Part shown: positions 8,482 through 16,994 of the stretch, piece after piece
How the letters are laid out: each line of letters opens with the position of its first letter
Position numbering within the stretch: position 1 is the first letter of the stretch
From: Clostridium lundense DSM 17049
GTDB lineage: Bacteria; Bacillota; Clostridia; Clostridiales; Clostridiaceae
Direction: 5' to 3'
Length of the DNA: 64,000 nt
NCBI RefSeq assembly: GCF_000619945.1
Contig: NZ_JHVC01000002.1
Span: 423,787 to 487,786 of the forward strand
The notes under the pieces: generated by a model
Told to the model about the DNA's origin: nothing
The model's input: the letters and a program-made list of their open reading frames with translations, nothing else
Databases searched by the model: none
Translations under genes and position numbers: made by a program

Positions 8482-8907
8482 TTAAGATATTAAACTCTTT
8501 TCCTTTTTATTTTCATCCTGTAAATTTATCTTTTCATTTAAAACTTTGTGTATAGTTGAGTCGCTTATTTTCAACTTCACATCAAAGGTCTTAGCATAGG
8601 CTGTCCCCCATTCGAATATGGAATAAAGAATTGGAAGAAGACTTATTCCATAGTGTGTCAAACTATATTCTACTTTAAGGGGTTTTTCATAGTAAATTTT
8701 TTTATTAATAATGCCTAATTGAATAAGTTCTTTTAACTCACAACTAAGTACTTTTTCACTTATTCCATCTAAAGATTTTTTTAGTTGACCAAATCTAATA
8801 TTACCATTTCTTAAATACCAGAGTATCATCAATTTCCATTTCCCACTTAATATCTCAGAGGTAAGTTCTACACCACAGGTATAAAGGTCTTTTTTTGTTT
8901 TTATCAT
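8482..8907 (-). CDS. HxlR-family transcriptional regulator
   Basis: A 141-residue winged-helix regulator of the HxlR family. It has the conserved N-terminal cysteine (TCGVE, Cys11), GKWKLMILWYLRNGNIRFGQLKK, and the helix around EKVLSCELKELIQLGII. Family members bind as dimers and often sense reactive electrophiles, quinones or disulfide stress through the N-terminal cysteine. It is convergent with the ABC-F gene and divergent from the crotonase operon, so the 270-bp region 8908-9178 carries both start regions. Control of the neighbouring operon is possible but unproven. The lysine-rich tail after residue 125 looks disordered. Confidence 0.87.
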   Translation of the reverse strand: MIKTKKDLYTCGVELTSEILSGKWKLMILWYLRNGNIRFGQLKKSLDGISEKVLSCELKELIQLGIINKKIYYEKPLKVEYSLTHYGISLLPILYSIFEWGTAYAKTFDVKLKISDSTIHKVLNEKINLQDENKKEKSLIS

Positions 8908-9016
8908 GATAGATCAGCCTCCTATGAATTTACATATATTTTAGAAAATATTACATGAATGAGAGTATATGACAAAAAAGTAACTACTTGTTGAATGATG
9001 TGTTCTATAGTAATAT

Positions 9017-9022
9017 TATAAT
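9017..9022 (+). promoter_or_regulatory. -10 element of the crotonase operon
   Basis: TATAAT with only a weak -35 (TTGAAT, 20 bp upstream). The 11-bp repeat array begins four bases downstream, the same geometry as at the iol promoter. Confidence 0.4.
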
Positions 9023-9025
9023 ATA

Positions 9026-9091
9026 AAATCAAGATATAATCAAAATATACAAATAAATATATCATTATATCACACATATATAATCATAATA
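9026..9091. promoter_or_regulatory. 11-bp-phased repeat array, putative IolR operator
   Basis: AAATCAAGATA (9026-9036) and TAATCAAAATA (9037-9047) are adjacent 11-mers, each matching 10 of 11 positions of the Bacillus subtilis IolR consensus WRAYCAADARD as I recall it. Weaker matches follow in phase at 9059 and 9081. A 15-base word here (9034-9048) and a 13-base word (9078-9090) recur exactly in the iol promoter. Confidence 0.5.
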
Positions 9092-9178
9092 TTGTGATTG
9101 TTAATATATAATTAATTAAAGGTTAAAATAAACTTGCTCAGAATGTAAGTTTTAATATTATATATGGGGGTATTAATT

Positions 9179-9955
9179 ATGGAGAATATAATTGTAAAAA
9201 TAGAAGAAGGGATAGCTGAAGTTATTATTAATAGGCCTAAATCTTTAAATGCGTTAAATAGTGAAACTTTAAAGGAATTAGGAATAGCAATAAAGCAGAT
9301 ATCAGAAAACAGAGATATTAAGGTTTTAATAATAACTGGAGCAGGTAACAAAGCTTTTGTTGCGGGTGCAGATATAACTGAAATGAAGGATTTAAATGCA
9401 GCACAAGGAAGAGAGTTAGCAAGACTTGCACAAAAAGTATTTTCAGATATAGAAAATATGCCACAAGTTGCTATAGCTGCAGTTAATGGATATGCACTAG
9501 GAGGAGGATGTGAACTTTCTATGGCATGTGATATAAGGGTTGCTTCTACCAAAGCAAAATTTGGACAGCCAGAAGTTAATTTAGGAATAACTCCTGGTTT
9601 TGCAGGTACTCAAAGGCTTCCAAGGTTAGTTGGTAAAGGAGTAGCAAAAGAACTTATATTTACTACAGATATGATAGATGCAAAAGAAGCTTACCGTATA
9701 GGACTTGTGAATAAAATCTATGAACCAGAAGAGTTAATGATAAAAGTAAAAGAAATGAGTAAAAAAATAATGAGTAAAGGAAGTTACGCTGTTAGCTTAG
9801 CAAAAGCTGCTGTAAATAATGGAATGAATATGGATACTGAATCAGCTTATAATTATGAAGCTGATATATTTGGACTATGTTTTGCAACAGAAGACCAAAA
9901 GGAAGGTATGAAAGCATTTGTGGAAAAAAGACAAGCTAATTTTAAAGGATGTTAG
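9179..9955 (+). CDS. crotonase-family enoyl-CoA hydratase, probable 3-hydroxyacyl-CoA dehydratase
   Basis: A 258-residue cytoplasmic crotonase. Oxyanion-hole segments are FVAGADITEM and GYALGGGCELSMACD, and both catalytic glutamates are present: Glu112 (in CELS) and Glu132 (in GQPEVNLG). It would dehydrate 3-hydroxyacyl-CoA or hydrate enoyl-CoA. The start is ATG 9179, eight bases after GGGGG; an in-frame ATG at 9164 overlaps that ribosome site. It is first of three genes with propionate CoA-transferase and acyl-CoA dehydrogenase. This supports 3-hydroxypropionyl-CoA as the substrate, giving acryloyl-CoA; 3-hydroxybutyryl-CoA is the default alternative. Confidence 0.88.
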   Translation: MENIIVKIEEGIAEVIINRPKSLNALNSETLKELGIAIKQISENRDIKVLIITGAGNKAFVAGADITEMKDLNAAQGRELARLAQKVFSDIENMPQVAIAAVNGYALGGGCELSMACDIRVASTKAKFGQPEVNLGITPGFAGTQRLPRLVGKGVAKELIFTTDMIDAKEAYRIGLVNKIYEPEELMIKVKEMSKKIMSKGSYAVSLAKAAVNNGMNMDTESAYNYEADIFGLCFATEDQKEGMKAFVEKRQANFKGC

Positions 9956-9990
9956 TAAGTTAAATAAGTAAAAGAAAGGGCTGATATGGG

Positions 9991-11535
9991 GTGAAAGTTT
10001 TAAAAGCTTATGAAGCTGCGGAATTAGTAAGGGACGAGGATATTATTGTAACAGGAGGTTTTGTGGGGAGTTGTTGTCCAGAAGCTCTTAGTTCTGCATT
10101 AGAAAAACGTTTTTTAGATACAGGCTGTCCTAAAAATTTAACTTTAGCTTATGCAGCAGCTCAAGGAAATGGTAAAGGAAAAGGAGCAGATCATTTTGCA
10201 CATGAGGGTATGATAAAGAGAGTTATAGGAGGTCACTGGAATTTATCCCCTAGGTTGGGAAGTATGGCTATAGAAAATAAAATAGAAGCGTATAATTTGC
10301 CACAAGGAACACTTTCGCAGCTTTTTAGGGATATTGCAGGGAAAAGAATAGGAACTATAACTCATGTTGGATTAAATACTTTTGTAGATCCAAGAATGCA
10401 AGGTGGAAAACTAAACGAAATAACAAAAGAGGATATTGTAAAACTTATAGATATTGAAGGAGAAGAAAAGTTGCTTTATAGATCATTTCCAATAGACATA
10501 TGTTTTATAAGAGGTTCTTTAGGAGATGAAAATGGAAATATTACGTTACAAAGAGAAGTTGCAACTCTTGAAGCTACTTCTATAGCGCAAGCCACTAAAA
10601 ATAGTGGAGGAGTTGTTATAGTTCAAGTAGAAAAAATAGTAGCTTCTGGAACACTTGACCCTCGTCTTGTAAAAATACCAGGAATATATGTAGATGGAAT
10701 TGTAGTTGCCAATACGGGGGAACATGAGCAATCCTTTGAATGTGAATATAATCCAGGGGCAACTGGAGAAATAAGAGTACCTATAAATAGTATAGAAAAA
10801 GCTACACTTAATGAAAGAAAAATAATAGGGAGAAGAGCAGCATTAGAACTTAAGCCGAATACTATTGTAAATTTAGGCATAGGAATTCCAGAAGTAATAG
10901 CATCTGTAGCTAATGAAGAAAACATTAGTGAATATATGACATTAACAGTAGAGGCAGGAGCAGTAGGTGGAATACCTGAGGGAGGATTAGCTTTTGGAGC
11001 ATCAATAAATCCTGAAGCAATTTTGGATCAAGCTTATCAGTTTGATTTCTATGATGGAGGAGGTTTGGACCTAGCATTTTTAGGGTTAGCTCAAGCTGAT
11101 AAAGATGGAAATATAAATGTAAGTAAATTTGGGCCACGTATAGCGGGATGTGGTGGTTTTATAAATATAACTCAAAATGCTAAAAAAGTATTTTTCTGTG
11201 GAACTTTTACTGCAGGAGGGCTAGATGTAGAAATAAAAGACGGAAAATTAAAAATTTTGCGAGAAGGAAAAGTAACTAAGTTTATAAATCAGGTGGAACA
11301 GGTAACATTTAGTGGAAAATACGCAAAGAATATAAAGCAACCTGTTATGTATATAACTGAAAGAGCAGTTTTTGAGTTAAGAGAAGATGGTTTATATCTT
11401 ACAGAAATAGCACCAGGAATAGATTTGAAAAAAGATATATTAAGTTTAATGGAGTTTACACCTAAAATGGATGGAGAACCTAAAATCATGGATGAACGTA
11501 TCTTTTATGATAGACCTATGGGATTGAGAAAATAA
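9991..11535 (+). CDS. pct: propionate/acyl CoA-transferase
   Basis: A 514-residue family I CoA-transferase with both halves fused, the length and order of propionate CoA-transferase (Pct, about 520 residues). TGGFVGSCCPEAL opens the first half, and AEHFAHEG-like GADHFAHEGMIKR and GHWNLSP follow. The catalytic glutamate is Glu321 in TVEAGAVGG. GPRIAGCGGFINITQNAKK and FCGTFTAGG match the C-terminal half. It exchanges CoA between acetyl- or propionyl-CoA and a short organic acid such as lactate or 3-hydroxypropionate. It uses a GTG start, and its position between crotonase and acyl-CoA dehydrogenase indicates a three-step activation, dehydration and reduction sequence. Confidence 0.88.
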   Translation: MKVLKAYEAAELVRDEDIIVTGGFVGSCCPEALSSALEKRFLDTGCPKNLTLAYAAAQGNGKGKGADHFAHEGMIKRVIGGHWNLSPRLGSMAIENKIEAYNLPQGTLSQLFRDIAGKRIGTITHVGLNTFVDPRMQGGKLNEITKEDIVKLIDIEGEEKLLYRSFPIDICFIRGSLGDENGNITLQREVATLEATSIAQATKNSGGVVIVQVEKIVASGTLDPRLVKIPGIYVDGIVVANTGEHEQSFECEYNPGATGEIRVPINSIEKATLNERKIIGRRAALELKPNTIVNLGIGIPEVIASVANEENISEYMTLTVEAGAVGGIPEGGLAFGASINPEAILDQAYQFDFYDGGGLDLAFLGLAQADKDGNINVSKFGPRIAGCGGFINITQNAKKVFFCGTFTAGGLDVEIKDGKLKILREGKVTKFINQVEQVTFSGKYAKNIKQPVMYITERAVFELREDGLYLTEIAPGIDLKKDILSLMEFTPKMDGEPKIMDERIFYDRPMGLRK

Positions 11536-11633
11536 AGTTGCTCTTAGCTTTAGTTAGAGTTTATTTATAGAGGAAATTTAGATTGTAGAGCATTGCTATA
11601 TAAATATTGGTATTGGAAGGGGAGGAAATATAC

Positions 11634-12773
11634 ATGGATTTTAATTTATCAAAACAACAAGAAATGATAAGAAATATGGCTAGAGATTTTGCTGAAAAAG
11701 AACTTAAACCTATAGTCATAGAAAATGATGAAAGTAGTGAATTTCCAGTAAAGTTGTATAAAAAGATGGGGGACATGGGGCTTATAGGTCTTCCGTATCC
11801 AAAGGAATATGGAGGAACAGGTGGAGACTATCTATCCTATGTTTTAGCAGTTGAGGAGATATCAAAAGTACATGGATCTATGGGAATTTCATATTCAGTT
11901 ACTACTTCACTTTGTGCAGGAGCTATATTTAATTATGCTTCTGAAGAACAAAAGAAAAAATATCTTCCAGATATACTTTCAGGAAAGAAATTTGGATCTT
12001 TTGGTTTAACTGAACCAAACGCAGGATCAGATGCAGGAAATGGCCAAACTATTGCTGTAAAAGAAGACGATTATTATATATTAAACGGATCAAAATGTTT
12101 TATTACAAATGGACCTTTATCAGAGACTTTTGTAGTATTTGCTGCAACAGATAAGAGTAAAGGACCTAAGGGAATATCAGCCTTTATAGTAGAAAAAGGT
12201 TTTGAAGGATTTTCTATAGGGAAAATTGAGAATAAATGTGGAATAAGATCAGCTCAAGTATCAGAGCTTATCTTTAAAGATTGTAAGGTTCCTGTTGAAA
12301 ACTTAATTGGGGAAGAAGGAAAAGGCTTAGGAATAGGATTAAGTACGTTAGATGGAGGAAGAATAGGAGTTGCAGCTCAAGGACTTGGAATAGCAGAGGG
12401 AGCTTTTGAAATAGCAAGGCAATATATGAAGGAGAGAGTTCAATTTGGAAAGCCCATATATAAAAATCAATATTTAAGTTTCAAAATGGCAGAGTTAGAC
12501 TTAGAAATTGAACAGGCAAAGTATATATTATATAAAGCTGCTCTTGATAAACAAGCAGGAAAACCATACTCTGTTTCAGCAGCTAAAGCAAAACTTGCTT
12601 GTACAAATGCAGCCATGCATGTAACAATAGAAGCGGTTCAAATGCTTGGTGGATACGGTTATATGAGGGAATATAATGTTGAAAGAATGATGAGAGATGC
12701 TAAAATAACACAGATTTATGAAGGGACTAATGAAATACAAAAAATGATTATAGGTGGGAGTTTATTTAGATAA
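11634..12773 (+). CDS. short-chain acyl-CoA dehydrogenase, possible acryloyl-CoA reductase
   Basis: A 379-residue FAD acyl-CoA dehydrogenase of butyryl-CoA dehydrogenase length. FAD/substrate motifs are GSFGLTEPNAGSDAG and FITNG. The catalytic base is Glu363 in IYEGTNEIQ. EAVQMLGGYGYM is the family signature in the last domain. ATG 11634 follows AAGGGGAGGAA; the frame is open further upstream but without a site. No etfA/etfB genes are nearby, so electron-transfer flavoprotein must come from elsewhere. In this operon the reaction would be reduction of an enoyl-CoA (acryloyl- or crotonyl-CoA). A strong terminator follows. Confidence 0.88.
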   Translation: MDFNLSKQQEMIRNMARDFAEKELKPIVIENDESSEFPVKLYKKMGDMGLIGLPYPKEYGGTGGDYLSYVLAVEEISKVHGSMGISYSVTTSLCAGAIFNYASEEQKKKYLPDILSGKKFGSFGLTEPNAGSDAGNGQTIAVKEDDYYILNGSKCFITNGPLSETFVVFAATDKSKGPKGISAFIVEKGFEGFSIGKIENKCGIRSAQVSELIFKDCKVPVENLIGEEGKGLGIGLSTLDGGRIGVAAQGLGIAEGAFEIARQYMKERVQFGKPIYKNQYLSFKMAELDLEIEQAKYILYKAALDKQAGKPYSVSAAKAKLACTNAAMHVTIEAVQMLGGYGYMREYNVERMMRDAKITQIYEGTNEIQKMIIGGSLFR

Positions 12774-12787
12774 GAAAATAATAAATA

Positions 12788-12822
12788 TAAAATCCTGTGC
12801 AATTAGATTGCACAGGATTTTA
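12788..12822. terminator. bidirectional rho-independent terminator
   Basis: Perfect 15-bp arms (TAAAATCCTGTGCAA and complement) with a TTAGA loop and flanking A/T runs serve both the dehydrogenase gene and the convergent iolR. Confidence 0.9.
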
Positions 12823-12857
12823 TATTGAAGTACTATTATATAACTAATTCAAACTAA

Positions 12858-13640
12858 TTATAGGCTAGTATCTTCTTCTGGAACCATTAAATTAACATTG
12901 TTATTATGAAAATAATCAACAATATCTTTTTTTGGTGTCTTATCTGTAATAAATATATCTACATCCTTTAAGTCACAATAAGTCATTAGAGAAACTACTC
13001 CTAATTTTGAGTTATCTGCTAATACTATGATTTCTTTACTTTTTTCTATAACAGCTCTTTTTACTTCATATTCAAAAGGTGAGGAATTAGTTACCCCTTT
13101 TTCTATAGTAACTCCTGTAGTAGCCATAAAGCATTTAGAAATATTATAGTTTTTTAGAAAACTTACAGCTTCAATTCCAATCAATGAATTAGTTTGTCTA
13201 AACAAAGATCCTCCAGTAGATAGTATATTTAAATTTGCATATGGAAAAGATTTTACTATTGCATTGACGTTGTTAGTTACTATGGTTAAGTTCTTCCTAT
13301 CTGCTAAGAAAGGAATCATATGAATAGTAGTAGTTCCCGAATCTATAAAAATTATATCTCTATCTTCAACTAATTTGCTAGCTTCCTTGGCTATAAGTTG
13401 TTTAGAGAGCTTATTTGTTATTTCTCTTTGTCCAAAAGGAATGGTAGGCTGTTTATTTTTGTTATTTAAAGTAATTCCACCATATATTTTTTTGATAGTA
13501 CCCATTTTTTCTAGTTCTGTAATATCTCTTCTTATAGTATTTTTAGAAACATTAAATAAAGAACATAAAGTATCTATAGAAACATTTTCATGCTTTAATA
13601 CATAATTTTCAATTTCTCTTATTCTACTTTCTTTTAACAT
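12858..13640 (-). CDS. iolR: DeoR-family repressor, probable IolR
   Basis: A 260-residue DeoR-family repressor. The N-terminal helix-turn-helix (about 20-45) includes SIDTLCSLFNVSKNTIRRD and is followed by the wing KKIYGGI. The C-terminal DeoRC sensor fold contains FIDSGTTTIHMIPFL and VLADNSKLG, the sugar-phosphate pocket. It is divergent from the inositol operon, as iolR is in many Firmicutes. There it represses iol genes until 2-deoxy-5-keto-gluconate-6-phosphate appears. The 11-bp-phased repeats in the shared intergenic region support this. A GGAGG lies upstream of its ATG. Confidence 0.85.
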   Translation of the reverse strand: MLKESRIREIENYVLKHENVSIDTLCSLFNVSKNTIRRDITELEKMGTIKKIYGGITLNNKNKQPTIPFGQREITNKLSKQLIAKEASKLVEDRDIIFIDSGTTTIHMIPFLADRKNLTIVTNNVNAIVKSFPYANLNILSTGGSLFRQTNSLIGIEAVSFLKNYNISKCFMATTGVTIEKGVTNSSPFEYEVKRAVIEKSKEIIVLADNSKLGVVSLMTYCDLKDVDIFITDKTPKKDIVDYFHNNNVNLMVPEEDTSL

Positions 13641-13812
13641 TTATACCTCCAATAATATATTATTTCGTGATTAAGTAAATTGTGGAGCTTTGTAAACTTA
13701 ATTATATAATATGGATGAGAATATTACAAGTGAAATATAATAAAATTACCCAAAAGGTTACTAAAAATATTCCATAATATATTTAAAATATACACAAAAT
13801 TACAATAAAATG

Positions 13813-13841
13813 TTGACAGTTGGAAAATAATGTGGTAATAT
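13813..13841 (+). promoter_or_regulatory. sigma-A promoter of the iol operon
   Basis: TTGACA (13813-13818) and TAATAT (13836-13841) are separated by 17 bp, a near-consensus promoter about 90 bp before the first gene. Confidence 0.75.
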
Positions 13842-13842
13842 T

Positions 13843-13897
13843 TAACCAAAATATAATCAAAATATCAATGAAATATAATCATAATTGTATCAAAAAT
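13843..13897. promoter_or_regulatory. 11-bp-phased repeat array, putative IolR operator
   Basis: TAACCAAAATA (13843-13853) and TAATCAAAATA (13854-13864) are adjacent and each match 10 of 11 positions of the recalled Bacillus IolR consensus WRAYCAADARD. Weaker copies at 13876-13886 and 13887-13897 keep the 11-bp phase. The array starts directly after the -10 element, where binding would block transcription initiation. Confidence 0.6.
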
Positions 13898-13930
13898 TGT
13901 ATATATATAAATTGAGAATGGGGGGATATC

Positions 13931-15085
13931 ATGGCTTATAATATAATACTTCCAAAGTGTATCGTATATGGCGAAAATGCCTTAGAAAAATCATCTGAAC
14001 ATATCAAGACATTAGGTAAGAAGGCACTAATAGTTACTGATAAAATAATGCTGAATATAGGAAACGTGTCAAAACTAACAAAGCTTTTAGAAAACAATCT
14101 TATAAGTTACACATTATATAGCGAAGTTAATTCAGAGCCAACTGATTTAATTGTAAATAGTGGGGTAGAGAAATATAAAAACGAGAAATGTGATTTTATA
14201 ATCGGTCTTGGAGGGGGAAGTCCAATTGATTCAGCTAAAGCTATTGGTGCTATGGTTGTAAATCCAGGAAGTATAAATGATTATATGGGAAAGTTAATAG
14301 ACAAGCCTTTACCAAACATTGTAGCCATTCCAACAACAGCAGGAACTGGATCAGAAGCAACACAATTTACTATCATATCAAATACCAAAGAAAATATAAA
14401 AATGTTACTTAAAGGTAAAGCTTTAATGCCTACATTAGCAATTATTGATCCAGAGTTTACTATAACTTCACCACAAAAAGTTACAGCAGCTACTGGAATA
14501 GATGCATTAACTCATGCTATTGAGGCATACACTTCAAAATGTTCTAATCCATTGGCAGATACATTTGCATTATCTGCAGTTAAACGTATCTTTAATAATT
14601 TAAGAAGAGCATATAAAAACAGCAATGATTTTGAAGCAAGGAATGAAATGAGTATTGGAGCACTTGAAGCAGGTATTGCTTTTAATAATTCATCAGTTAC
14701 TATAATTCATGGTATGAGTAGACCAATAGGAGCTTTATTTCATGTGCCACATGGTGTTTCAAATGCTATGCTAATTGTTAGATGTCTGAATTTTGCCATT
14801 AAAGGAGAAGAAAAAAGGTTTGCCAATATATCTAGAGCAATAGGAATATGTGAAACAGAAACATCAGATATAGATTGTGCAAATAAGTTAGTAGAGGAAA
14901 TTGATAAATTATGCAAGGATATCGATATACCAACATTAGAAAAGTTCGGAGTAGATGCTGAAAAGTTCTTTCAAAACATAGATAAAATGGCTGAGGATGC
15001 TTTAATAAGTGGAAGTCCTTTGAATACTAGACGTGAGCCAAGCAAAGAGGACATAATAAAAATTTATAAGGAATTGTGGGAATAA
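13931..15085 (+). CDS. iron-containing alcohol dehydrogenase, probable malonate-semialdehyde reductase
   Basis: A 384-residue group III metal-dependent dehydrogenase. The cofactor loop is GGGSPIDSAKAIG, followed by PTTAGTGSEAT. Metal ligands are seen in GIDALTHAIEAY, IHGMSRPIG and HVPHGVSN. It opens the inositol operon, a position where a malonate-semialdehyde dehydrogenase (iolA) would often be found; no iolA occurs in this window. I therefore infer that it reduces malonate semialdehyde to 3-hydroxypropionate with NAD(P)H. Other aldehydes, or glycerol-type substrates, remain possible since this family is broad. A GGGGGG ribosome site precedes it. Confidence 0.8.
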   Translation: MAYNIILPKCIVYGENALEKSSEHIKTLGKKALIVTDKIMLNIGNVSKLTKLLENNLISYTLYSEVNSEPTDLIVNSGVEKYKNEKCDFIIGLGGGSPIDSAKAIGAMVVNPGSINDYMGKLIDKPLPNIVAIPTTAGTGSEATQFTIISNTKENIKMLLKGKALMPTLAIIDPEFTITSPQKVTAATGIDALTHAIEAYTSKCSNPLADTFALSAVKRIFNNLRRAYKNSNDFEARNEMSIGALEAGIAFNNSSVTIIHGMSRPIGALFHVPHGVSNAMLIVRCLNFAIKGEEKRFANISRAIGICETETSDIDCANKLVEEIDKLCKDIDIPTLEKFGVDAEKFFQNIDKMAEDALISGSPLNTRREPSKEDIIKIYKELWE

Positions 15086-15089
15086 AACT

Positions 15090-15935
15090 ATGGCTATTGT
15101 AAATATGAAAGAACTTTTAATAAATGCGCAGCAAGAAAATTACTGTATAGGGGCATTTAGTATAGCTAATATGGAAATGATAATGGGAGCGCTAAAAGCG
15201 GCAGAAGAAACAAGATCTCCTATTATACTTCAAATTGCAGAAGTCCGTCTTAAATATTCTCCTCTTTCTTTAATAGCACCAATGATGATAGAGGGAGCAC
15301 GACATGCAGAGGTACCAGTAGCAGTTCATCTAGACCATGGAGAAAGCCTTGATACCATAGAAGAGGCATTAACTTTAGGATTTACTTCTGTTATGTATGA
15401 TGGATCTCATCTTCCCATAGAAGAAAATATTAAAAACACTAAAAAAGTTATAGCTATGGCAAAGAAATATGGTGCAGCAGTAGAAGGAGAGATAGGCATA
15501 ATTGGTAAAAAAGAAGATGGTTCAGGAGATGGTGAGTCGCTTATAACCAGAGTGGAGGATGCAAAGAAATTTTATGATGAAACAGGAGTTGATGCATTAG
15601 CAATAGCTATTGGTAATGCACATGGAGTTTACACAAGTGCACCAAACCTTAATTTTACCAGATTAAAAGAAATTAGTACTAGTATAAAAGTACCCTTAGT
15701 TTTACATGGTGGTTCAGGAATTACAGAGGAAGGGTTTAAGGAATCCATAGAATATGGCATAAAGAAAATAAATGTGGCAACAGCTACTTTTAATAGTGTA
15801 GTAAAGAGTGTGGATAAGTTATTTAAAAGTTCTAATACAGTGGACTACTTTACTTATCATAACAATGTTATAGAGGCTGCCTATGAAAATATTAAAAAAC
15901 ATATAAAAATATTTGGCAGTTATAATAAAGCATAA
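15090..15935 (+). CDS. iolJ: class II aldolase, 6-phospho-5-dehydro-2-deoxy-D-gluconate aldolase
   Basis: A 281-residue zinc-dependent fructose-bisphosphate-type aldolase. Zinc and active-site motifs are VAVHLDHGES, the glycine-rich EGEIGIIGKKEDG, AIGNAHGVY and VLHGGSGI. Located in the iol operon four bases after the dehydrogenase gene, it fits IolJ, which splits the phosphorylated deoxy-ketogluconate into dihydroxyacetone phosphate and malonate semialdehyde. The ribosome site is weak, so translation is probably coupled to the gene upstream. Confidence 0.85.
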   Translation: MAIVNMKELLINAQQENYCIGAFSIANMEMIMGALKAAEETRSPIILQIAEVRLKYSPLSLIAPMMIEGARHAEVPVAVHLDHGESLDTIEEALTLGFTSVMYDGSHLPIEENIKNTKKVIAMAKKYGAAVEGEIGIIGKKEDGSGDGESLITRVEDAKKFYDETGVDALAIAIGNAHGVYTSAPNLNFTRLKEISTSIKVPLVLHGGSGITEEGFKESIEYGIKKINVATATFNSVVKSVDKLFKSSNTVDYFTYHNNVIEAAYENIKKHIKIFGSYNKA

Positions 15936-15955
15936 TTAAAGGGGAGGTAATTTTG

Positions 15956-16975
15956 GTGAATAATATTAGATTTCATGAGGAAAAAGAAATAGACGTAGTT
16001 CCTATAGGAAGAGTAGCTATAGATTTTAATCCTAATGAAATAAATAGGCATTTAGAAGAAAGCAGAACTTTTACAAAATATGTGGGTGGATCTCCTGCGA
16101 ATATAGCTGTAGGACTAGCTAGATTAGGAAAAAAAGTAGGGTTTATTGGAAAAGTATCCGATGATCAATTTGGAAATTTTGTAATAAGTTATTTTCATAA
16201 AGAAGGAATAGATATATCTCAGATAGGTAGAGCTAAGAATGGAGAGTCCTTAGGACTTACTTTTACAGAAATTTTAAGTCCTGCAGAAAGCAGTATATTA
16301 ATGTATAGAAATGGTATAGCGGATTTGCAATTATGCCCAGAAGATATAGATGAAGAATATATAAAAAATACTAAAGCTATAGTTTTATCAGGCACTGCTT
16401 TAGCTGCAAGCCCATCTAGAGAAGCAGCTTTTATGGCGTTGGAATATGCAAAGAAACATAACACTAAAATTATATTTGATGTGGACTACAGAGAATATAC
16501 ATGGAAGTCAAAAGAAGAAATAGCTGTTTATTATGCTTTAGCAGCAAGAATGAGTGATATAGTTATTGGATCTAGAGAAGAATTTGATCTTATGGAAAGA
16601 ATAATAAGCCCTGAAGGAAGCGACGATAGAGAGACTGCAGATAGATGGATAGGTTATGGAAATAAAATTGTTGTAATAAAACATGGAAAAGATGGTTCTA
16701 CAGCTTATACAGATGATGGAGAAATGTATAAAATAAAACCATTCCCTGTAAAACTCTTAAAATCTTTTGGCGGAGGAGATGCATATGCATCAGCATTTAT
16801 ATATGGACTAATGGAAGGATGGAATGTTATAGATGCTTTAGAATTTGGTAGTGCATCTGCAGCAATGCTTGTGGCTAGTCATAGTTGTTCAGAGGCTATG
16901 CCAAATGTTGAAGAAGTTAAAGAATTTATAAGAAAAGCAAAAGAAGAGCATGGGGAAATGGTAGTGAGAGATTAA
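15956..16975 (+). CDS. iolC: 5-dehydro-2-deoxygluconokinase
   Basis: A 339-residue PfkB-family sugar kinase. The substrate motif is GGSPANIAVGLARLG near residue 45. The catalytic/anion-hole motif is FGGGDAYASAFIYGL, with Gly in place of the more common Ala before Asp. IolC phosphorylates 5-dehydro-2-deoxy-D-gluconate using ATP, making the IolJ substrate. GGGGAGG at 15941-15947 suits GTG 15956; TTG 15953 is the neighbouring alternative. Seventeen bases separate it from iolJ. Confidence 0.88.
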   Translation: MNNIRFHEEKEIDVVPIGRVAIDFNPNEINRHLEESRTFTKYVGGSPANIAVGLARLGKKVGFIGKVSDDQFGNFVISYFHKEGIDISQIGRAKNGESLGLTFTEILSPAESSILMYRNGIADLQLCPEDIDEEYIKNTKAIVLSGTALAASPSREAAFMALEYAKKHNTKIIFDVDYREYTWKSKEEIAVYYALAARMSDIVIGSREEFDLMERIISPEGSDDRETADRWIGYGNKIVVIKHGKDGSTAYTDDGEMYKIKPFPVKLLKSFGGGDAYASAFIYGLMEGWNVIDALEFGSASAAMLVASHSCSEAMPNVEEVKEFIRKAKEEHGEMVVRD

Positions 16976-16994
16976 GAATAGGGAGGAATAAATT

